Counted from the stretch's first letter, positions 27,462-39,601 are shown. The stretch: DNA of 64,000 nt from Chrysogorgia sp. JL179-B06 (GCA_035772405.1 JAYKKM010000159.1:1308501-1372500), one strand, 5' to 3'. The notes: generated from the letters alone by a model not told the origin. Numbers and translations are program-made.

Positions 27462-27549
27462 ATATATGTTGATATATATATAAACGGTAAACACTAAAAT
27501 TGCAGCCAGGATTGTACATATTAAAAATATTTATTAAGTTGACTCTAGC

Positions 27550-28145
27550 TAACTAAAAACGTATGACAACGTTTAAAATGTTCTTAAAGACGTTTCGATC
27601 AAAAAGCTTCGATCTTCGTCAGTTAAAACAGGTAAAAAAGGCTACAAACCGTTGAATATTTTGGCCAACGTTTCCCAAAACCTAAAGACAAACTTGATAA
27701 AGGTGAGACAAGGTGTGTAGTGTATAGAATCGATTGCCAAGATTGTAACTTCGTTTATATTGCACAAACGGACAGAGCTTTGAGAACCCGAGTTAAAGAA
27801 CACACAAGAGCAGTACAAAAACATGACAAAAACTCGAAAATAGCCCAGCATACTAGTGGACAAAACCACAATATGGATTTTGAAAACACTAAGATTATTG
27901 ACAAGGCGACAAATTATCATAAAAGACTGTTCCTTGAAGCGTGGCATTCCCAAAGAAATTCGAATGCTGGAAATGATCACGTTATGATATTCCTGAGATT
28001 CAATCCCTCTCGTAGTTTTACTGATTTACATAATTTTTGAACCTACAGTATATAATAAGCTGTAATTGCTTTTTTAACCGACGAAGATCAAAGCTTTTTG
28101 ATGCAAACGTCTTTAAGAGCATTTTAAACGAATTGTCATACGTTT
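27550..28145 (+). mobile_element. Penelope-like element fragment with inverted ends
   Basis: Inverted arms at 27553-27628 and 28070-28142 (GTATGACAACGTTTAAAATG and its inverse) enclose a GIY-YIG coding remnant. The left arm holds a hammerhead-like core on the minus strand (CTGACGA...GAAACGTC, 27585-27626) with stem II GATC/GATC. The right-arm copy is mutated. Confidence 0.65.
27660..28040 (+). pseudogene. Penelope-like GIY-YIG endonuclease C-terminus
   Basis: Open from about 27678 as PKPKDKLDKGETRCVVYRID, then CQDCNFVYIAQTDRALRTRV (a degenerate GIY-YIG: YIAQT) and EHTRAVQKHDKNSKIAQHTS, ending at 28040. The reverse transcriptase part is missing, so this is the truncated 3' end of a Penelope-like element. 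Nothing else in it is functional. Confidence 0.7.
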
Positions 28146-28329
28146 TTGGTTACTTAATACTTTAATAGCCTTGGATAGCGTAGCGTCTGGCTCCTATTAA
28201 TAGCTCAAAATGCGGACAAACAAAACATATTTGACTCACAAATGATTACAAATTAGCTATTTTCTTTCACCTAGAAAGAAATCTAATGATAAAATAAAGA
28301 AAACGTTTTTATATGTTTTAGTTTCCACC

Positions 28330-31300
28330 ATGTTCAAGAATGGTTTGTTTATCTTTATTGTACTATTGGCTGTTTTTATCTCAACAACAGTAGGTATGGA
28401 ACTGAATATTAGAGGACATTGACAACAAATATCATACTGTTTCAAATTTTGGATTCTATGATTGACAGGCTTACAAAGGTAATCCAACAAAACCACTCTT
28501 GTACAACACAACATCACTAATTTTTATCAAAGGAAATCCTGTCATCCGACATCTTCTTGAATTGTAAGACTTTGCCTAATTAACTGAAAGTTGACGTCAC
28601 AAACAGGGTAACCTGATGAAACTACTCTGTGGATAGCCTAGTATTCCACGGTATGTTTTTTAAAGTAGTATGGTTCGATTCAAAAAGGAAGATATTCATA
28701 AAAAAGAGTTTCAGACTTATAAAGACATGATGATGGCTACATATAAATTTCGCTTTACCCTGCTTATGACGTCACAGCAAATCGAAAATGAATCCAAGAT
28801 GGCGGATGACAGGATTTTCTTTGGTAAAAATTAGTGCTCTTGTTTTGTACAAGAGTAGTTTAGTTTACTTCGTAAGCCTGTTTGTTGATCAGAAAGTAAA
28901 AAAAATTGAAATTATGTTTTTTGGCGATACGTGCACGATCGTCAAGCTCGTATCCTCATTCATATCCTCAAAATTATTCTGAATCCCAGACAGGAATCGA
29001 ACCTGTAACCTTCTGATTGCTGGTGAGATGCTCTAACCATTGAGCTAACGAGACTCAGATGGAGAGCGAAGTTTACAATGATGTACTGCTTCGATTGCAA
29101 TATATGTACTGCCTATGCGGCAGTCACTATATATCGGTAATGTTTGGATGTGTTAACGAGCTGACGATCGCCCATGCATCGTCTGTCTACTCCAAGCTCT
29201 CCCACATTTCACTACAGCATATATTAACACATTTTGTTTTTTTATTGCCAATGTCCTTATAATTACATAATGTAAATTATAACTGTAATAAATAACATAG
29301 CCTATATATATAATTACAAAACTACGGAGATACCTGTTGCAACACCCATGCTGTGGTGTTATTATCATGTTCAAAGTATCATTTCTGAAAAACACTCTTG
29401 TCCCGTTTCAATTAAAGCTACAAATAAATATATATTTATAACTCTTGAATTTCTTCATAGACTATGTACGGAAAATTGGAAATTTGTAGCTAAAATCGTT
29501 TTTGTTCATGTTTTATGAACTGTTTTGTACAAAAATACAAAAATAATGCTTTTCCCACATTCAGACGAAATAAAATCGATAGTATACAACATATAAAAAT
29601 CCCGACAGTTTAGTTTTACGATTCCGCGAGGGGATAATTTTAAAAATGATTTCTACTACCCTAAAAGGCTGGACTTTTTCGCGCAGACGTCTGACGCGTT
29701 AACGAATTCCAAGCATCTACGGTTTAATTTATTTATTATAACAGATAAAATATAAAATATAAACTTAATTCAATTCAATTCAATTCAAGACCTTTAAAAT
29801 GATATATATTAGGTCTTTGTAGCTTTAATTGCGACGCTACGAGAGGTTTTTCAAAAATTACACTTTGAAGGTTGATCGAGACCTTAATATTTATATTATT
29901 ATCATTTTAAAGTCTAAATGTAAATGGTATACCCTTTTCTTTATTTCAAATTATTTATATTTCTTCTAGCCGCCTCAACGGAAAGTCCAGGTTAGTACGA
30001 TTTCAAGATATATTAATTTCCTATTAAGAATAAATCAGAATAATATTTTGAAAATTTATCTGACCTGACGGGGATTCCAACCGAACATCTCTTATCTAAT
30101 GTATGATACGTTCAATTTCGGACTGTCCTCTGTTATCACAAACTCACAATGTCAATTCTTTGTGAAATGTGTCGTCCATTGGCTTTTTCCTAAAAGGGTG
30201 AAAGACTAGGTACAAGGTGGGCGCACAAGTATACGTGGGATTTTTTGGAGAATATTCATACAGTGTTTGTGCTTTCATGTGTGACAAATGATCCCAAGAA
30301 CACTTGCGCGACCTGCTCCTTCACTCTTTTAGGAAAAGGCCAATTGTTATTAATTTTCCCTTATTTTCCCACAAGTTTTACTTCCGTTTAACAATTTCAA
30401 TGTTTAAAATTAGCCAATCAGCTTTCAATAAATATCTGTGTCCCCACTAGAGTCCCTAGATTTCTCATGCGCCAAGCTGGGAAAATCAAGGGAGGCTGGA
30501 GACCAGAATGGATATGTGATATATAGATTGATCGATATATCTCAAACATTTCAGGATATCCTTCTACCTAGAATTACCAATAATCAGTAAGTTTAATGGC
30601 CTAGAATTGTCAATAGTTATAAATTGTACTATATGATTCTAGAACGCAACCCAACACAACCCCAATTCTAACCCTACCCCCCTTAAGTGTCTTCCTAACC
30701 CCGGCTACAACTTCATTGTAACTCTAAACCGCCGGCTGTTTTTTCCCCATCCCTATCCCCCACCCAATTTAGTAATTCCGGGTAGGAGGACATGTTGACC
30801 CTTTGCCTCCACGGTGAAAGGTCGATGAAAATGGCCTTGGTTTCTACAATCTTATTGGCCAGTTTCATCTATTATTTATTCATCTAAATCTGGATGTTTA
30901 GAAATATCATCGAATTTAAATGTTACAGCAAATTAGAAATATAACGACTTTGGTTAATTGTCAAGAACTGCTTTCGATATATACTTGTTTGTGTTAATAT
31001 ACACACTGCTGTAGTGAATGTGGGAGAGCTTGGAGAGTAGACAGACGATATACATGGGCGATCGTCAAGCTCGTATCCTCAGAAAAATGTCCCGGACAGG
31101 AATCGAAGTACCTCCTGAATTCCGGTGAGACGCTCTATAACCATTGAGCCACCGAGACCTATTGGGCAGTACATTTCTCTCCATCTGAGTATACTCTCCA
31201 TCTCCATCAGATGTACTGCCTATTGGGCAGTTAGTGAACACATCCAAACATCACATGAAAACATTACTGATATATAGTAACTTCCGCATAGGAGTACATA

Positions 31301-33262
31301 TATCAATCGAACCAATACATCATTGTAACCTTCGCTCTCCATCTGAGTCTCGGTGGCTCAATGGTTAGAGCGTCTCACCGGCAATCAAAAGGTTACAGGT
31401 TCGATTCCTGCCCGTGACTCAGAATCATTTTTCTAAGGATATGATCTTGACGATCGTCCATGTATCGTCTGTATACTTGTGTATGCATGAAATACGAGAT
31501 AATCATGGATGTATTACGAATCAGTTGCTTTTAGGATGAATACTTTACATGGTCAAGTCTGCAGAGCGTTGCATATAATTTTTATCAACTCGGAGTAAAA
31601 TAACGCGTTTATGCCCATAATTACAGAAACGTGTATAACTCGCATTGGCGAGAATAAAGAGTTTAATTTTATACGCTATACCTGATGTGCTGTTTATAGT
31701 ATCGGCCTGTCGCCTGTCTTGGTATACAGCTATATATAGAAGTAGAGTGCTCCGTAGGCGATGATTTTGATATATAGCAAAAAGAAAAGATGGTGAACTG
31801 CCGAAATTTTAGAAACGAAAAACTGACGTTTGGAGAGGAGCCCTTCTTTAGAGTAAGATAAAGGATTGCGCTCTAAACGTCAGTATTTCGTCACTAAAAA
31901 TATCGGCAGTTCACCACCTTTAATTTCACTTTGCTATATAGAGTTCAAAACACTCGCAGATGTGTTTTATCAGGTCTAAAACACTGCTGCTCGTGTTTTA
32001 AACTTACTTCGTACTCTGATGAAGGGCTCCGCTGTAAACGTCAGTATTTCGTCACTGAAAATATCGGCAGTTCACCAAAACAGTAAAAAGTAGAGTGCTC
32101 TGTAGGCAATGATTTTGAGATATAGCAAAGTGAAAAGGTGGTGAACTGCTGAGATTTTCAGTGACGAAATACTGACGTTTAGAGCGGAGCCCTTCATCAG
32201 AGTAAGAAGTAAGTTTAAAACACGAGCAGCAGTGTTTTAGACCGGATAAAACACATCTGTGAGTGTTTTGAACTCTATATAGCAAAGTGAAATTAAACTA
32301 TACTATCATACCCGTTCAAGCGTTAAGCGTGTAGCGAATAACCGGTTGTAATCGAACCTCAGTAATTGGCAATTGGCGATTGATATTGCGGTTTTACAAG
32401 CCTTGTTAATATTAAGGATCTATTATAATGTACATTTCTTGCTATAATATAAATACATAATAAAGGCAAAGTTAGAAAACCCAAAAAAACTAAAGGATAT
32501 TCTAGCCAAAATACAAATAAATCCATATAAAAGATCATACTGACTTTATTTTATTCCCAACGTTTCAGCATTTCTATTAATTTAGTTAAGAAGATATGGT
32601 ATAGTTGAAGTTGAAAATTTGAGGATTTTGAAGCCATATTTGTTTTAAAATTGTGACGTTAATGAGTGCCTCTTTATCGGCAGTGGAGTGTTTTGATATC
32701 AATACATATATCAATCGAACCAGTACATCATTGTAAGCTTTCTATCTGAGTGATAGCTCAATAATGCCGTTAGAGCGTCTCGCGCCTATAAAAAGAAGTT
32801 CGATTCCTGGGGGACTCAGAATATAATGTTGAGGATATGGCTTGACGATCGTCCATATCTCGTCTGTCTGCTCAGCGCTCTCCAAAAAAATAGTTGAAAT
32901 AAACTATTTAGTTTCTCAAGCGGAAAAGTAGATTCTTAGGCCTACTACGAGAAAGAATACTACAAACTTTCCAACTTTAATAATAATAATAGTTTATTAA
33001 AAAAGACCAATTTTGCTGCCAAAAGCTGAAATACATTGGGTTAGAAATAATATTACAATACTATTATCTACAAAATATGAAAACTACAATTTAAGACTAC
33101 TTGCTAAGGCAATAACAAATAGGTTTTATTCACACAAACATAAATTACACACACAGGTTTGCTTTCTTTCAAAACACGAGGATCACTCGACCCCCAGCGG
33201 TCAAGTCGTATATGTCCTACGATATCCCTAATGTCCCTAATTACTCAACACTCCCCCCGTTG

Positions 33263-33296
<34 letters not shown>

Positions 33297-36200
33297 TGTT
33301 CAGATTGGTCAACATAACAAAATTTAGAATATTCAAAAGTTTATCAAAAGTTTACTTAAGTTTATCAACTCAAAGTTTTCGAGCTTTAACTAACTTTCTT
33401 CTTGCTTGCTCTGCTCTGCGAGCTGCCGATCGTTTTGGTCTTGAATCTCTTCTTTCTTCATTGCTTGCGACTTCATCGGATGTCTTGCTTTCAATCTCTT
33501 CTTGATTGTCCTCTATACCACCGTCCTCTTTCTCTTCGACCGCTTGCTCTAATAAATACAATTTCTGGATCGGACGTCTTAAAAATGTTGGGTTTCCCTT
33601 CTTAGCTGTTATCTTGCGCACGGCTGCTTCACGAACGAACCCATCTTTACATTCGATCAACTCTCGACCTTTCCCAGTTTCCATTGTACTATTCGAACAT
33701 TGTCTTCATGGATGACCACAAAATCTCCTATTTTAATGCTTTCATTTCCAGTCAACTTCTTCTTCTGTCGGCCATTGGCATTTCGAAGCTCAAGCAAATA
33801 TTCCTTCTTCCAGCGTAGCCAAAAGTGTTCCTTGAGCGTTCTCAGGTAACTCATTCTTCTTGCAAGTGTCATTACATCTACTTGATTCAGCTCTAATTCT
33901 TCTTCCTTTGGATCTGGCTGATCTGGTAGAGATAGCACTGTTCTACCGTTAATAAGATGTGATGGTGTTATAGGCTCTTCTACATCTTCAGTCGACACAT
34001 AAGTCAGAGGTCTTGAATTCAATGTGGCTTCTATCTCCGTCAGTACTGTGTAAAGCTCTTCACTCGTAACTCTGGCATTTCGAAGGACTTTCTTGAGACA
34101 TCTCTTCACACTTTTGATCAGCCTTTCGAAAAATCCTCCCCACCAAGGGGCCTTTTCTAGATTGAATGTCCACTTCACCCTTCATGATCTGATAAATGCT
34201 TCCTCACCTCTGGTAAGTCGAACACAGCCTTTAAGGATTTTGAAGCCACCTTAGAGGTTTTCCCGTTGTCTGATTTCACCTCCAACGGTACTCCTCGCCG
34301 TGCAGTGAATCGCCGGAAGCTTCTGATAAAGGCTTCTGCTGTCAGGTCAGGAACAATGTCTTGGTGAACTGCTCTTATAAGTGGGATGTTTCGGGGGGCG
34401 TTTGGGGTATTTTCGGGGGCGTTTTCAGGGTCGGGGGGCGCCTGGGGTGTTTTCTGGGGGGAGGCGTTTGGGGTGTTTTCGGGGGGGGGGGGGGGGCGGT
34501 TGGGGTGTTTTCGAGGGGGCGTTTGGTGAAAATACGGAGAAGTATAAGGTTAAAGATAAGGATAAATATAAGGATAAGTGTAAGGATAAAGATAAGGATA
34601 AAGATAAGGATAAAGATAAGGATAAAGATAAGGATAAAGATAAGGATAAAGATAAGGATAAGGATAGGTGTAAGGATAAAGATAAAGATAAGGATAAAGA
34701 TAAAGATAAGGATAAAGATAAGGATAAGAATAAAGATAAATATAAGACAACGCTGATATTAAAGCGTGTTTTGCGTCAACATCGCTGGTAGAAAGATCAA
34801 TCAAACCAGGCCCATTTCTTCTCCCAATTATCCTCCTAAACAATCTTCACAAGCATTTCGTTATCCTTATCTTTATCTTTATCTTTATCTTTATCCTTAT
34901 CTTTATCCTTATCGTTATCCTTATCTTTATCCTTATCTTTATCTTTATCCTTACACTTATCCTTATCGTTATCCTTATCTTTATCCTTATCTTTATCTTT
35001 ATCCTTACACTTATCCTTACATCTGAACTTCACTATAGTATTTTGACTGCAGTAATCCCTTTAAAATAAACTATAGTCAGTAAGATATCTTTCATCTGAA
35101 CTTCACTATAGTATTTTGACTGTAGTAATCCCTTTAAAATAAACTAACGTCAGTAAGATACAGTATATTATTTCATCTGAACTTCACTATAGTATTTTGA
35201 CTGCAGTAATCCCTTAAAAATAAACTAAAGTCAGTAAGATATCTTTCATCTTAACTTCACTATAGTATTTTGACTCCTTTAAAATAAACTAAAGTCAGTA
35301 AGATATCTTTCATCTGAACTTCACTATAGTATTTTGACTGCAGTAATCCCTTTAAAATAAAATAAACTAATTAGTCAGTAAGATATCTTTCATCTGAACT
35401 TCACTATAGTATTTTGACTGTAGTAATCTCTTTAAAATAAACTAACGTCAGTAAGATACAGTATCTTTCATCTGAACTTCACTATAGTATTTTGACTGCA
35501 GTAATCCCTTAAAAATAAACTAAAGTCAGTAAGATATCTTTCATCTTAACTTCACTATAGTATTTTGACTCCTTTAAAATAAACTAAAGTCAGTAAGATA
35601 TCTTTCATCTGATCTTCACTATAGTATTTTGACTGTAGTAATCTCTTTAAAATAAATTAACGTCAATAAGATACAGTATCTTTCATCTGAACTTCACTAT
35701 AGTATTTTGACTGCAGTAATCCCTTAAAAATAAACTAAAGTCAGTAAGATATCTTTCATCTTAACTTCACTATAGTATTTTGACTCCTTTAAAATAAACT
35801 AAAGTCAGTAAGATATCTTTCATCTGAACTTCACCATAGTATTTTGACTGCAGTAATCCCTTTAAAATAAACTAAAGTCAGTAAGATATCTTTTATCTGA
35901 ACTTAATTTTATCTGTTAATTAATGTAATTATATATATATATTCATTGTATTTTATCTATCCTGATGTAAAGCGTATTAGATCATATATGCATGTATTTT
36001 GCGCTATATAAACATTAAACATTATTATTATTATTATTCACTAGTATTTTGACTGCAGTAATCCCTTTAAAATAAACTAAAGTCAGTAAGATATCTTTCA
36101 TCTGAATTTCACTATAGTATTTTGACTGCAGTAATCCCTTTAAAAATGTTTTTGTTTATTCAGGTTCACAAAATAAGGATGACGACCGCGAGGATACAAT

Positions 36201-37786
36201 GATTATCCTAATTGCTATTGCAGTTGCATTGCTTGGTGTCGCAGTTATTCTTTTATTCCTAACTCTTTGTGGTATCTATGTACTGTAAGTAGACTGAGTA
36301 ACCGCACAACACTTCATATCGTAATACTTAAAGTGCAGTTTATCACGACAAAAAAAGTATTGTCTCATTTGGATGAACCTTTAAAATGATAAAGTAACTT
36401 CTTTTGAAGATGTTTGCTTCTTCGCTTTGTTTTTGAAATATTTCAGTTTGTTTGATATGCAAATGTCTGGAATTTCGTCACACATGTATAATGACTTACC
36501 GAAGAAGTTTGTGTATCACTTTCATTCTCATACGAATTAAAATCAAGAAGTTTGGTGTTGTGGTTAGAAACACGCGCACATGTTATAAACACACTTTAGT
36601 GTTTTCATTTCATGAAGGAATAGATATATATTATAACAATACATTCTCTGGTAAGTCATTATGCATGTGTGACGAAAATTCCAGATATTTGCATATCAAA
36701 CAAACTGAAATATATAAAAAACAAAGCGAACAAACGAAAATCTTCAAAAGAAGTTACTTTATCATTTTAAAAGTTATTCCAAATAAAACAATAATGTTTT
36801 GACGTTATAGGCACAAAGCATAGAGATAACAAATAAAACTAGGGGGCATTGGGGCCTGAATTTGGGAACCAATTTTTCGGCAAATTGGAGGGCAAACTTC
36901 TTGGTTCCAGGTCTTTTTCTGCAATAGCCCTTTGAGTGGTTGCTATTAATAGCTCAAAATGCGGACAAACAAACAAAATTTGACTCACAAATGATTGCAA
37001 ATGAGCTATTTTCTTTTTTTATATCCGCTGACGACATCTCTACAAAGTGCTATTCGAGAACCTCGCGGTCCAAAACATGGAATCGTAAATTCTACAATTT
37101 TTGCATTTCTTTTCCACAATTTGTCTATTTCGCGATTAAGCCTGTTGTTCTATTGTTACTATGTTCTATTTTCTGCTGAGTAAAAGATCAAATTGATTGC
37201 TTCAACATGAAATAATACAAATATAATTACTCCAATTTATCCAAGATGGCAGCCTTCAATTGGTTCCCAGCGGATATCTGAAATCAGGCCCCAATGTCCC
37301 CTCTAGTTTTATTTATAATTTTTATTCTTAAAATGATTACTCGAACCAGTGTTGCTTAATTGAAAGTTCTTTGTCACCTTGCACGAGAATGGGTATTTGT
37401 TTTCTTCGATCTAATCTTTTTAGTTTGAAGGATATTTGGGTTTTTTATCGTTATAAATTATACGCGTGTACAGTTTGATCACATAGTGTACAGTTTGATC
37501 ACACATTTCTCATCATTATCACATCAACAGAGTAAACAAAGACAAATGACTGAAATTATTATAAATTATCATATCAAAACACCCAGATATTCTGGGTGTC
37601 ATGTGACCATTTTCGCCGACCTTCCACCGTGGAAACAAAATGCCCTGGGAACGAGGTTGTTTCAACACCATTATTTTAGATTTTTTTATTTGTGTTATAT
37701 TGCGAGGGTGCGTGTGTATTATATCTAAATTTGAAATTAAATGTTTGTATTTTTTTTTCTCCAGGAAATACAAAAATAAGAACTGA
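28330..37786 (+). CDS. Four-exon gene for a 75-aa single-pass membrane protein
   Basis: Exons 28330-28393, 29970-29990, 36164-36284 and 37765-37786 join in phase through GT-AG introns (donors GTATGG, GTTAGT, GTAAGT; acceptors TTCTTCTAG, TTTATTCAG, TCTCCAG). Exon 1, after CCACC-ATG, encodes a signal peptide ([20 protein letters not shown]). Exon 2 is a 21-nt microexon giving a Thr/Ser-rich piece. Exon 3 encodes the acidic stretch KDDDREDTM and one membrane helix ([20 protein letters not shown]). Exon 4 gives a basic tail KYKNKN and TGA. After cleavage near residue 22 the outside part would be only about 20 residues. No family recognised. Four independent phase matches plus signal, helix and polyA make it credible; there is no transcript evidence. 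Confidence 0.65.
28487..28862. mobile_element. Foldback MITE in intron 1
   Basis: The left arm (AAAACCACTCTTGTACAA, then AATTTTTATCAAAG and GGAAATCCTGTCATCCG) is inverted at 28793-28862 (CGGATGACAGGATTTTCTTT, GTACAAGAGTAGTTT). The middle is non-coding. Confidence 0.55.
28945..29220. mobile_element. tRNA-derived SINE copy
   Basis: The minus strand of 28985-29058 reads GTTAGCTCAATGGTTAGAGC (A box) and GGTTCGATTCCTGTC (B box). The body has the family signature GACGATCG...ATCGTCTGTCTACTCC. It is a decayed tRNA-related head, with a mispaired anticodon arm. Confidence 0.6.
29400..31000. other. Intronic AT-rich stretch around microexon 2
   Basis: Apart from the 21-nt exon at 29970-29990, nothing coding was recognised. 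An approximate inverted pair (GGCTTTTTCCTAAAAGGGTG near 30180 and TTTTAGGAAAAGGCC near 30330) suggests one more small foldback element. Confidence 0.4.
31010..31470. mobile_element. Foldback of two tRNA-derived SINE copies
   Basis: The left arm (31010-31165, minus) and right arm (31340-31465, plus) carry the same head (GTGGCTCAATGGTTAGAGCG, GGTTCGATTCCTGCC) in opposite orientation, each next to the GACGATCGTC(A/C)A signature. In the right copy GAGTC and GACTC can pair like an acceptor stem. Confidence 0.6.
31735..32295. repeat. Penelope-type inverted repeats with decayed hammerheads
   Basis: At least four partial copies of the 27-kb repeat family alternate in orientation. Hammerhead cores at 31828-31862 (-), 32008-32048 (+) and 32170-32208 (-) carry changes in GAAA or CTGATGA (for example CTGTAAAC), so they are probably inactive. 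Confidence 0.6.
32740..32885 (+). mobile_element. Degraded tRNA-derived SINE
   Basis: ATAGCTCAATAATGCCGTTAGAGC and AAGTTCGATTCCTGG mark decayed A and B boxes, followed by CTTGACGATCGTCCATATCTC. The same family as 28945 and 31340. Confidence 0.5.
33100..33265 (-). other. Possible 3' LTR piece of the BEL/Pao copy
   Basis: On the minus strand it follows the pol fragment and contains AATAAA in TTGTGTGAATAAAACC. No matching 5' LTR is in the window, so the boundaries are a guess. Confidence 0.3.
33370..34372 (-). pseudogene. BEL/Pao retrotransposon pol fragment (integrase to C-terminus)
   Basis: On the minus strand, [20 protein letters not shown] and SDNGKTS hold the second integrase aspartate. 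After a frameshift near 34180, [20 protein letters not shown] gives the catalytic Glu region, then [20 protein letters not shown] and the DUF5641-like tail [13 protein letters not shown]. Another frameshift near 33665-33685 leads to an acidic/basic C-terminal tail ending at 33370. The 5' side stops at the G-rich minisatellite. Dead fragment within intron 2 of the 75-aa gene. Confidence 0.82.
34385..34525 (+). repeat. G-rich minisatellite
   Basis: Imperfect repeats of GGGGCGTTTGGGGTGTTTTC with G runs up to 14 long. The plus strand has high G-quadruplex potential. Confidence 0.85.
34540..35026. repeat. Inverted (GATAAG)n arrays
   Basis: GATAAG/GATAAA arrays on the plus strand (34551-34747) face CTTATC/TTTATC arrays (34861-35025) across about 113 bp, giving a long imperfect hairpin. 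The long open frames here are artefacts of the hexamer. Confidence 0.9.
35027..36145. repeat. Array of about 72-bp repeats
   Basis: About 12 copies of a unit containing CATCTGAACTTCACTATAGT, ATTTTGACTGCAGTAATCCC and AAACTAAAGTCAGTAAGATA at 35027-35905, plus about two more at 36040-36145. Shortened units lacking GCAGTAATC recur every 3-4 units, a higher-order pattern. The last copy ends 18 bp before exon 3 of the 75-aa gene. Confidence 0.9.
36369..36790. mobile_element. Foldback MITE with 120-bp arms in intron 3
   Basis: The left arm (TAAAATGATAAAGTAACTTC, TTTGATATGCAAATGTCTGG) is inverted at 36655-36780. No coding sequence. Confidence 0.7.
36838..37308. mobile_element. Short DNA transposon-like element
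   Basis: Ends ACTAGGGGGCATTGGGGCCT and AGGCCCCAATGTCCCCTCTAGT are inverted. The inside shares about 75 bp (CTCAAAATGCGGACAAACAA) with 28195-28265 just upstream of exon 1. Confidence 0.65.
37560..37665. mobile_element. MITE fragment of the CCTCGTTCCCAGGGCATTTT family
   Basis: Read on the minus strand it ends AACCTCGTTCCCAGGGCATT, also seen at 42945 and 43440. This terminal sequence is familiar from coral and anemone genomes. Confidence 0.5.
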
Positions 37787-37887
37787 TCTCGGCGTTGAAT
37801 GTATTGATTTTCAAGAAACGACTGCACTATGTCAAAATGTCTAGGAAACAATGCGCACTGATATATGTGTAGTATTTACAAGAGGAA

Positions 37888-37893
37888 AATAAA
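37888..37893 (+). terminator. AATAAA polyadenylation signal for the 75-aa gene
   Basis: AATAAA 102 bp after the TGA of exon 4, the first such hexamer downstream, in a suitable position for the transcript end. Confidence 0.45.
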
Positions 37894-38267
37894 TCATTAT
37901 ATGGTTATCATCAGCTAGTTAGTTATAACAATCATCACAGTAACTCATGTTAATTCATTTTCTTAACCATCAATTAATCTTATTTTTTTATCATTTCGAA
38001 GTATTTTCTATCGTTTGTTTATAAGAGTTAATTAATATTTGATAAAATATGTTCGACTTTTTTATTTTATTAAAGTTCAAATAAATGTATGTTATCATCT
38101 TGCATGTGCAAACGTTATTTTGTCAGGTCAAGGATGCCGAATAGTAAAATGGTCTCTTCCCAAATATAAGGTACGGCTGAGGATAAAATTTCAGGCGGGG
38201 GGTTATAATTAAGATTGGGTCAGGATCAATAAAATTAAGGCCAGTCTTAATTTTGCATATGTACTTC

Positions 38268-39185
38268 TAGTACGTATTCCATATAAGGAAGTGACCGACG
38301 AGCAAATACAAGGCATTAACGAACAAATACATGGCACTCGTACCAGCCCACTGGATGTGGGATTATTAACACGTTACGATATGTTCGATTATGCGCTCTT
38401 TTAAAGAGAACTAAGTTAGCTACCGGGATAAAGCTGTACGTATGTTGTAAATAAATCATTTAACTTTCCTTTGATATATTCTATAGCTTTGGTGGTGGTT
38501 TATTTTTCAAGAAAACGTTTGCCAAAGGGTTAGGACCTTTGTTGTTTTGGGATCGGTTACAATCCAATTAACAAGGAGGCTGGTACGAGGGTTGAACGTG
38601 TCAGCTATTTGCTCGTTAATTCACTCTATTTGCTCGTCAATGCCTTTATAAGGAATACGTACTAGATACCCCTATCTAATTTTGACGATTAAGACATGGC
38701 CTTAAATTTGATTCTAGTACGTATTTCATATAAGGAAGTGGCCTACAAGCAAATGCATGGCATTGACGAGCAAATACAAGGCATTGACGAGCAAATACAA
38801 GCCATTGACGAGCAAATACAAGGCATTGACGAGCAAATACATTGCCCTCGTACCAGCACACTGGATGTGGGATTGTTAACACGTTACTGAGCTTACACGT
38901 TACTGAACGTGATACTTAGTCTGTCTCACTAGTCTACTAATCTAGCTCCACAAATAGGGGAGTGGATGTCGTGGGGCGGGATGGCATGAAAACACATCCG
39001 GGGTTAGAGTTAGAAAACTCGTTAGGCGGGGGGTTAGGGTTGGACCTTTATTGTTTTGTGGTCGGTTACAATCCAATTAACTACGAGGCTGGTACGAGGG
39101 TGCAACTTGTCAGCTATTTGCTCGTTAAATCACTCTGTTTGCTCGTCAATGCCTTCTATTTGCGCCTCCTTATAAGGATAATACC
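38268..39185. mobile_element. Two related foldback MITEs with an internal 21-bp repeat
   Basis: Copies at 38268-38672 and 38712-39183 have inverted ends around AGTACGTATTCCATATAAGG and TTTGCTCGTCAATGCC. The second contains four tandem units of GCATTGACGAGCAAATACAAG (38757-38843). A matching end piece lies at 39780-39805. Confidence 0.65.
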
Positions 39186-39601
39186 ATGATGACCTCGGGT
39201 TCTTTTGTTCTCGCCGGGTGGTTTAATCACGATATTCCCGGCTTTAGCGGGGAGATCTCTAAATCTCCCGGCAAAGCCGGGCAGATTTCTAATTTCTCCC
39301 TGATTAAAATTCATGAGCCAAAATTCAAAGACACGACAAAGAGTTTTGTTAATACGTTTTACACAACAAACAAAATAATTACACTACAATGTTAATGACA
39401 GTAAGATAAAGTGTTAATTACTCGACTTATTAATATTCACTTTTCACTAAACATTTCACAATTATATTAATTTCCTACAATGGAAAATTGTTGAATACAT
39501 CACTGATCATGCGTTGTATTACACAATACTCCTACTATCAATTAGTTTTGTACAATGAAAACACTAGTTTCACCTCGGTCATCATGGTATTACAAACTAA
39601 T

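Larger units (their letters stand above)
27000..27480. repeat. Penelope-type terminal repeats, inverted and tandem copies
   Basis: GCAAAGTGAAAAGGTGGTAA...ACTGACGTTTCGAGCGG at 27004-27082 is followed directly by its inverse (27084-27170). A copy of about 200 bp of the right arm repeats at 27285-27475. The sequence family is the terminal repeat of Penelope-like elements and includes hammerhead-like motifs. Confidence 0.7.

Noticed and set aside
28980..29060. Functional tRNA gene
   Set aside because: A and B boxes are present, but the anticodon arm does not pair and similar heads recur with a SINE body.
34361..35033. Frames of KDKDKDK and YPYLYPYL type
   Set aside because: Direct translation of (GATAAG)n hexamers; not genes.
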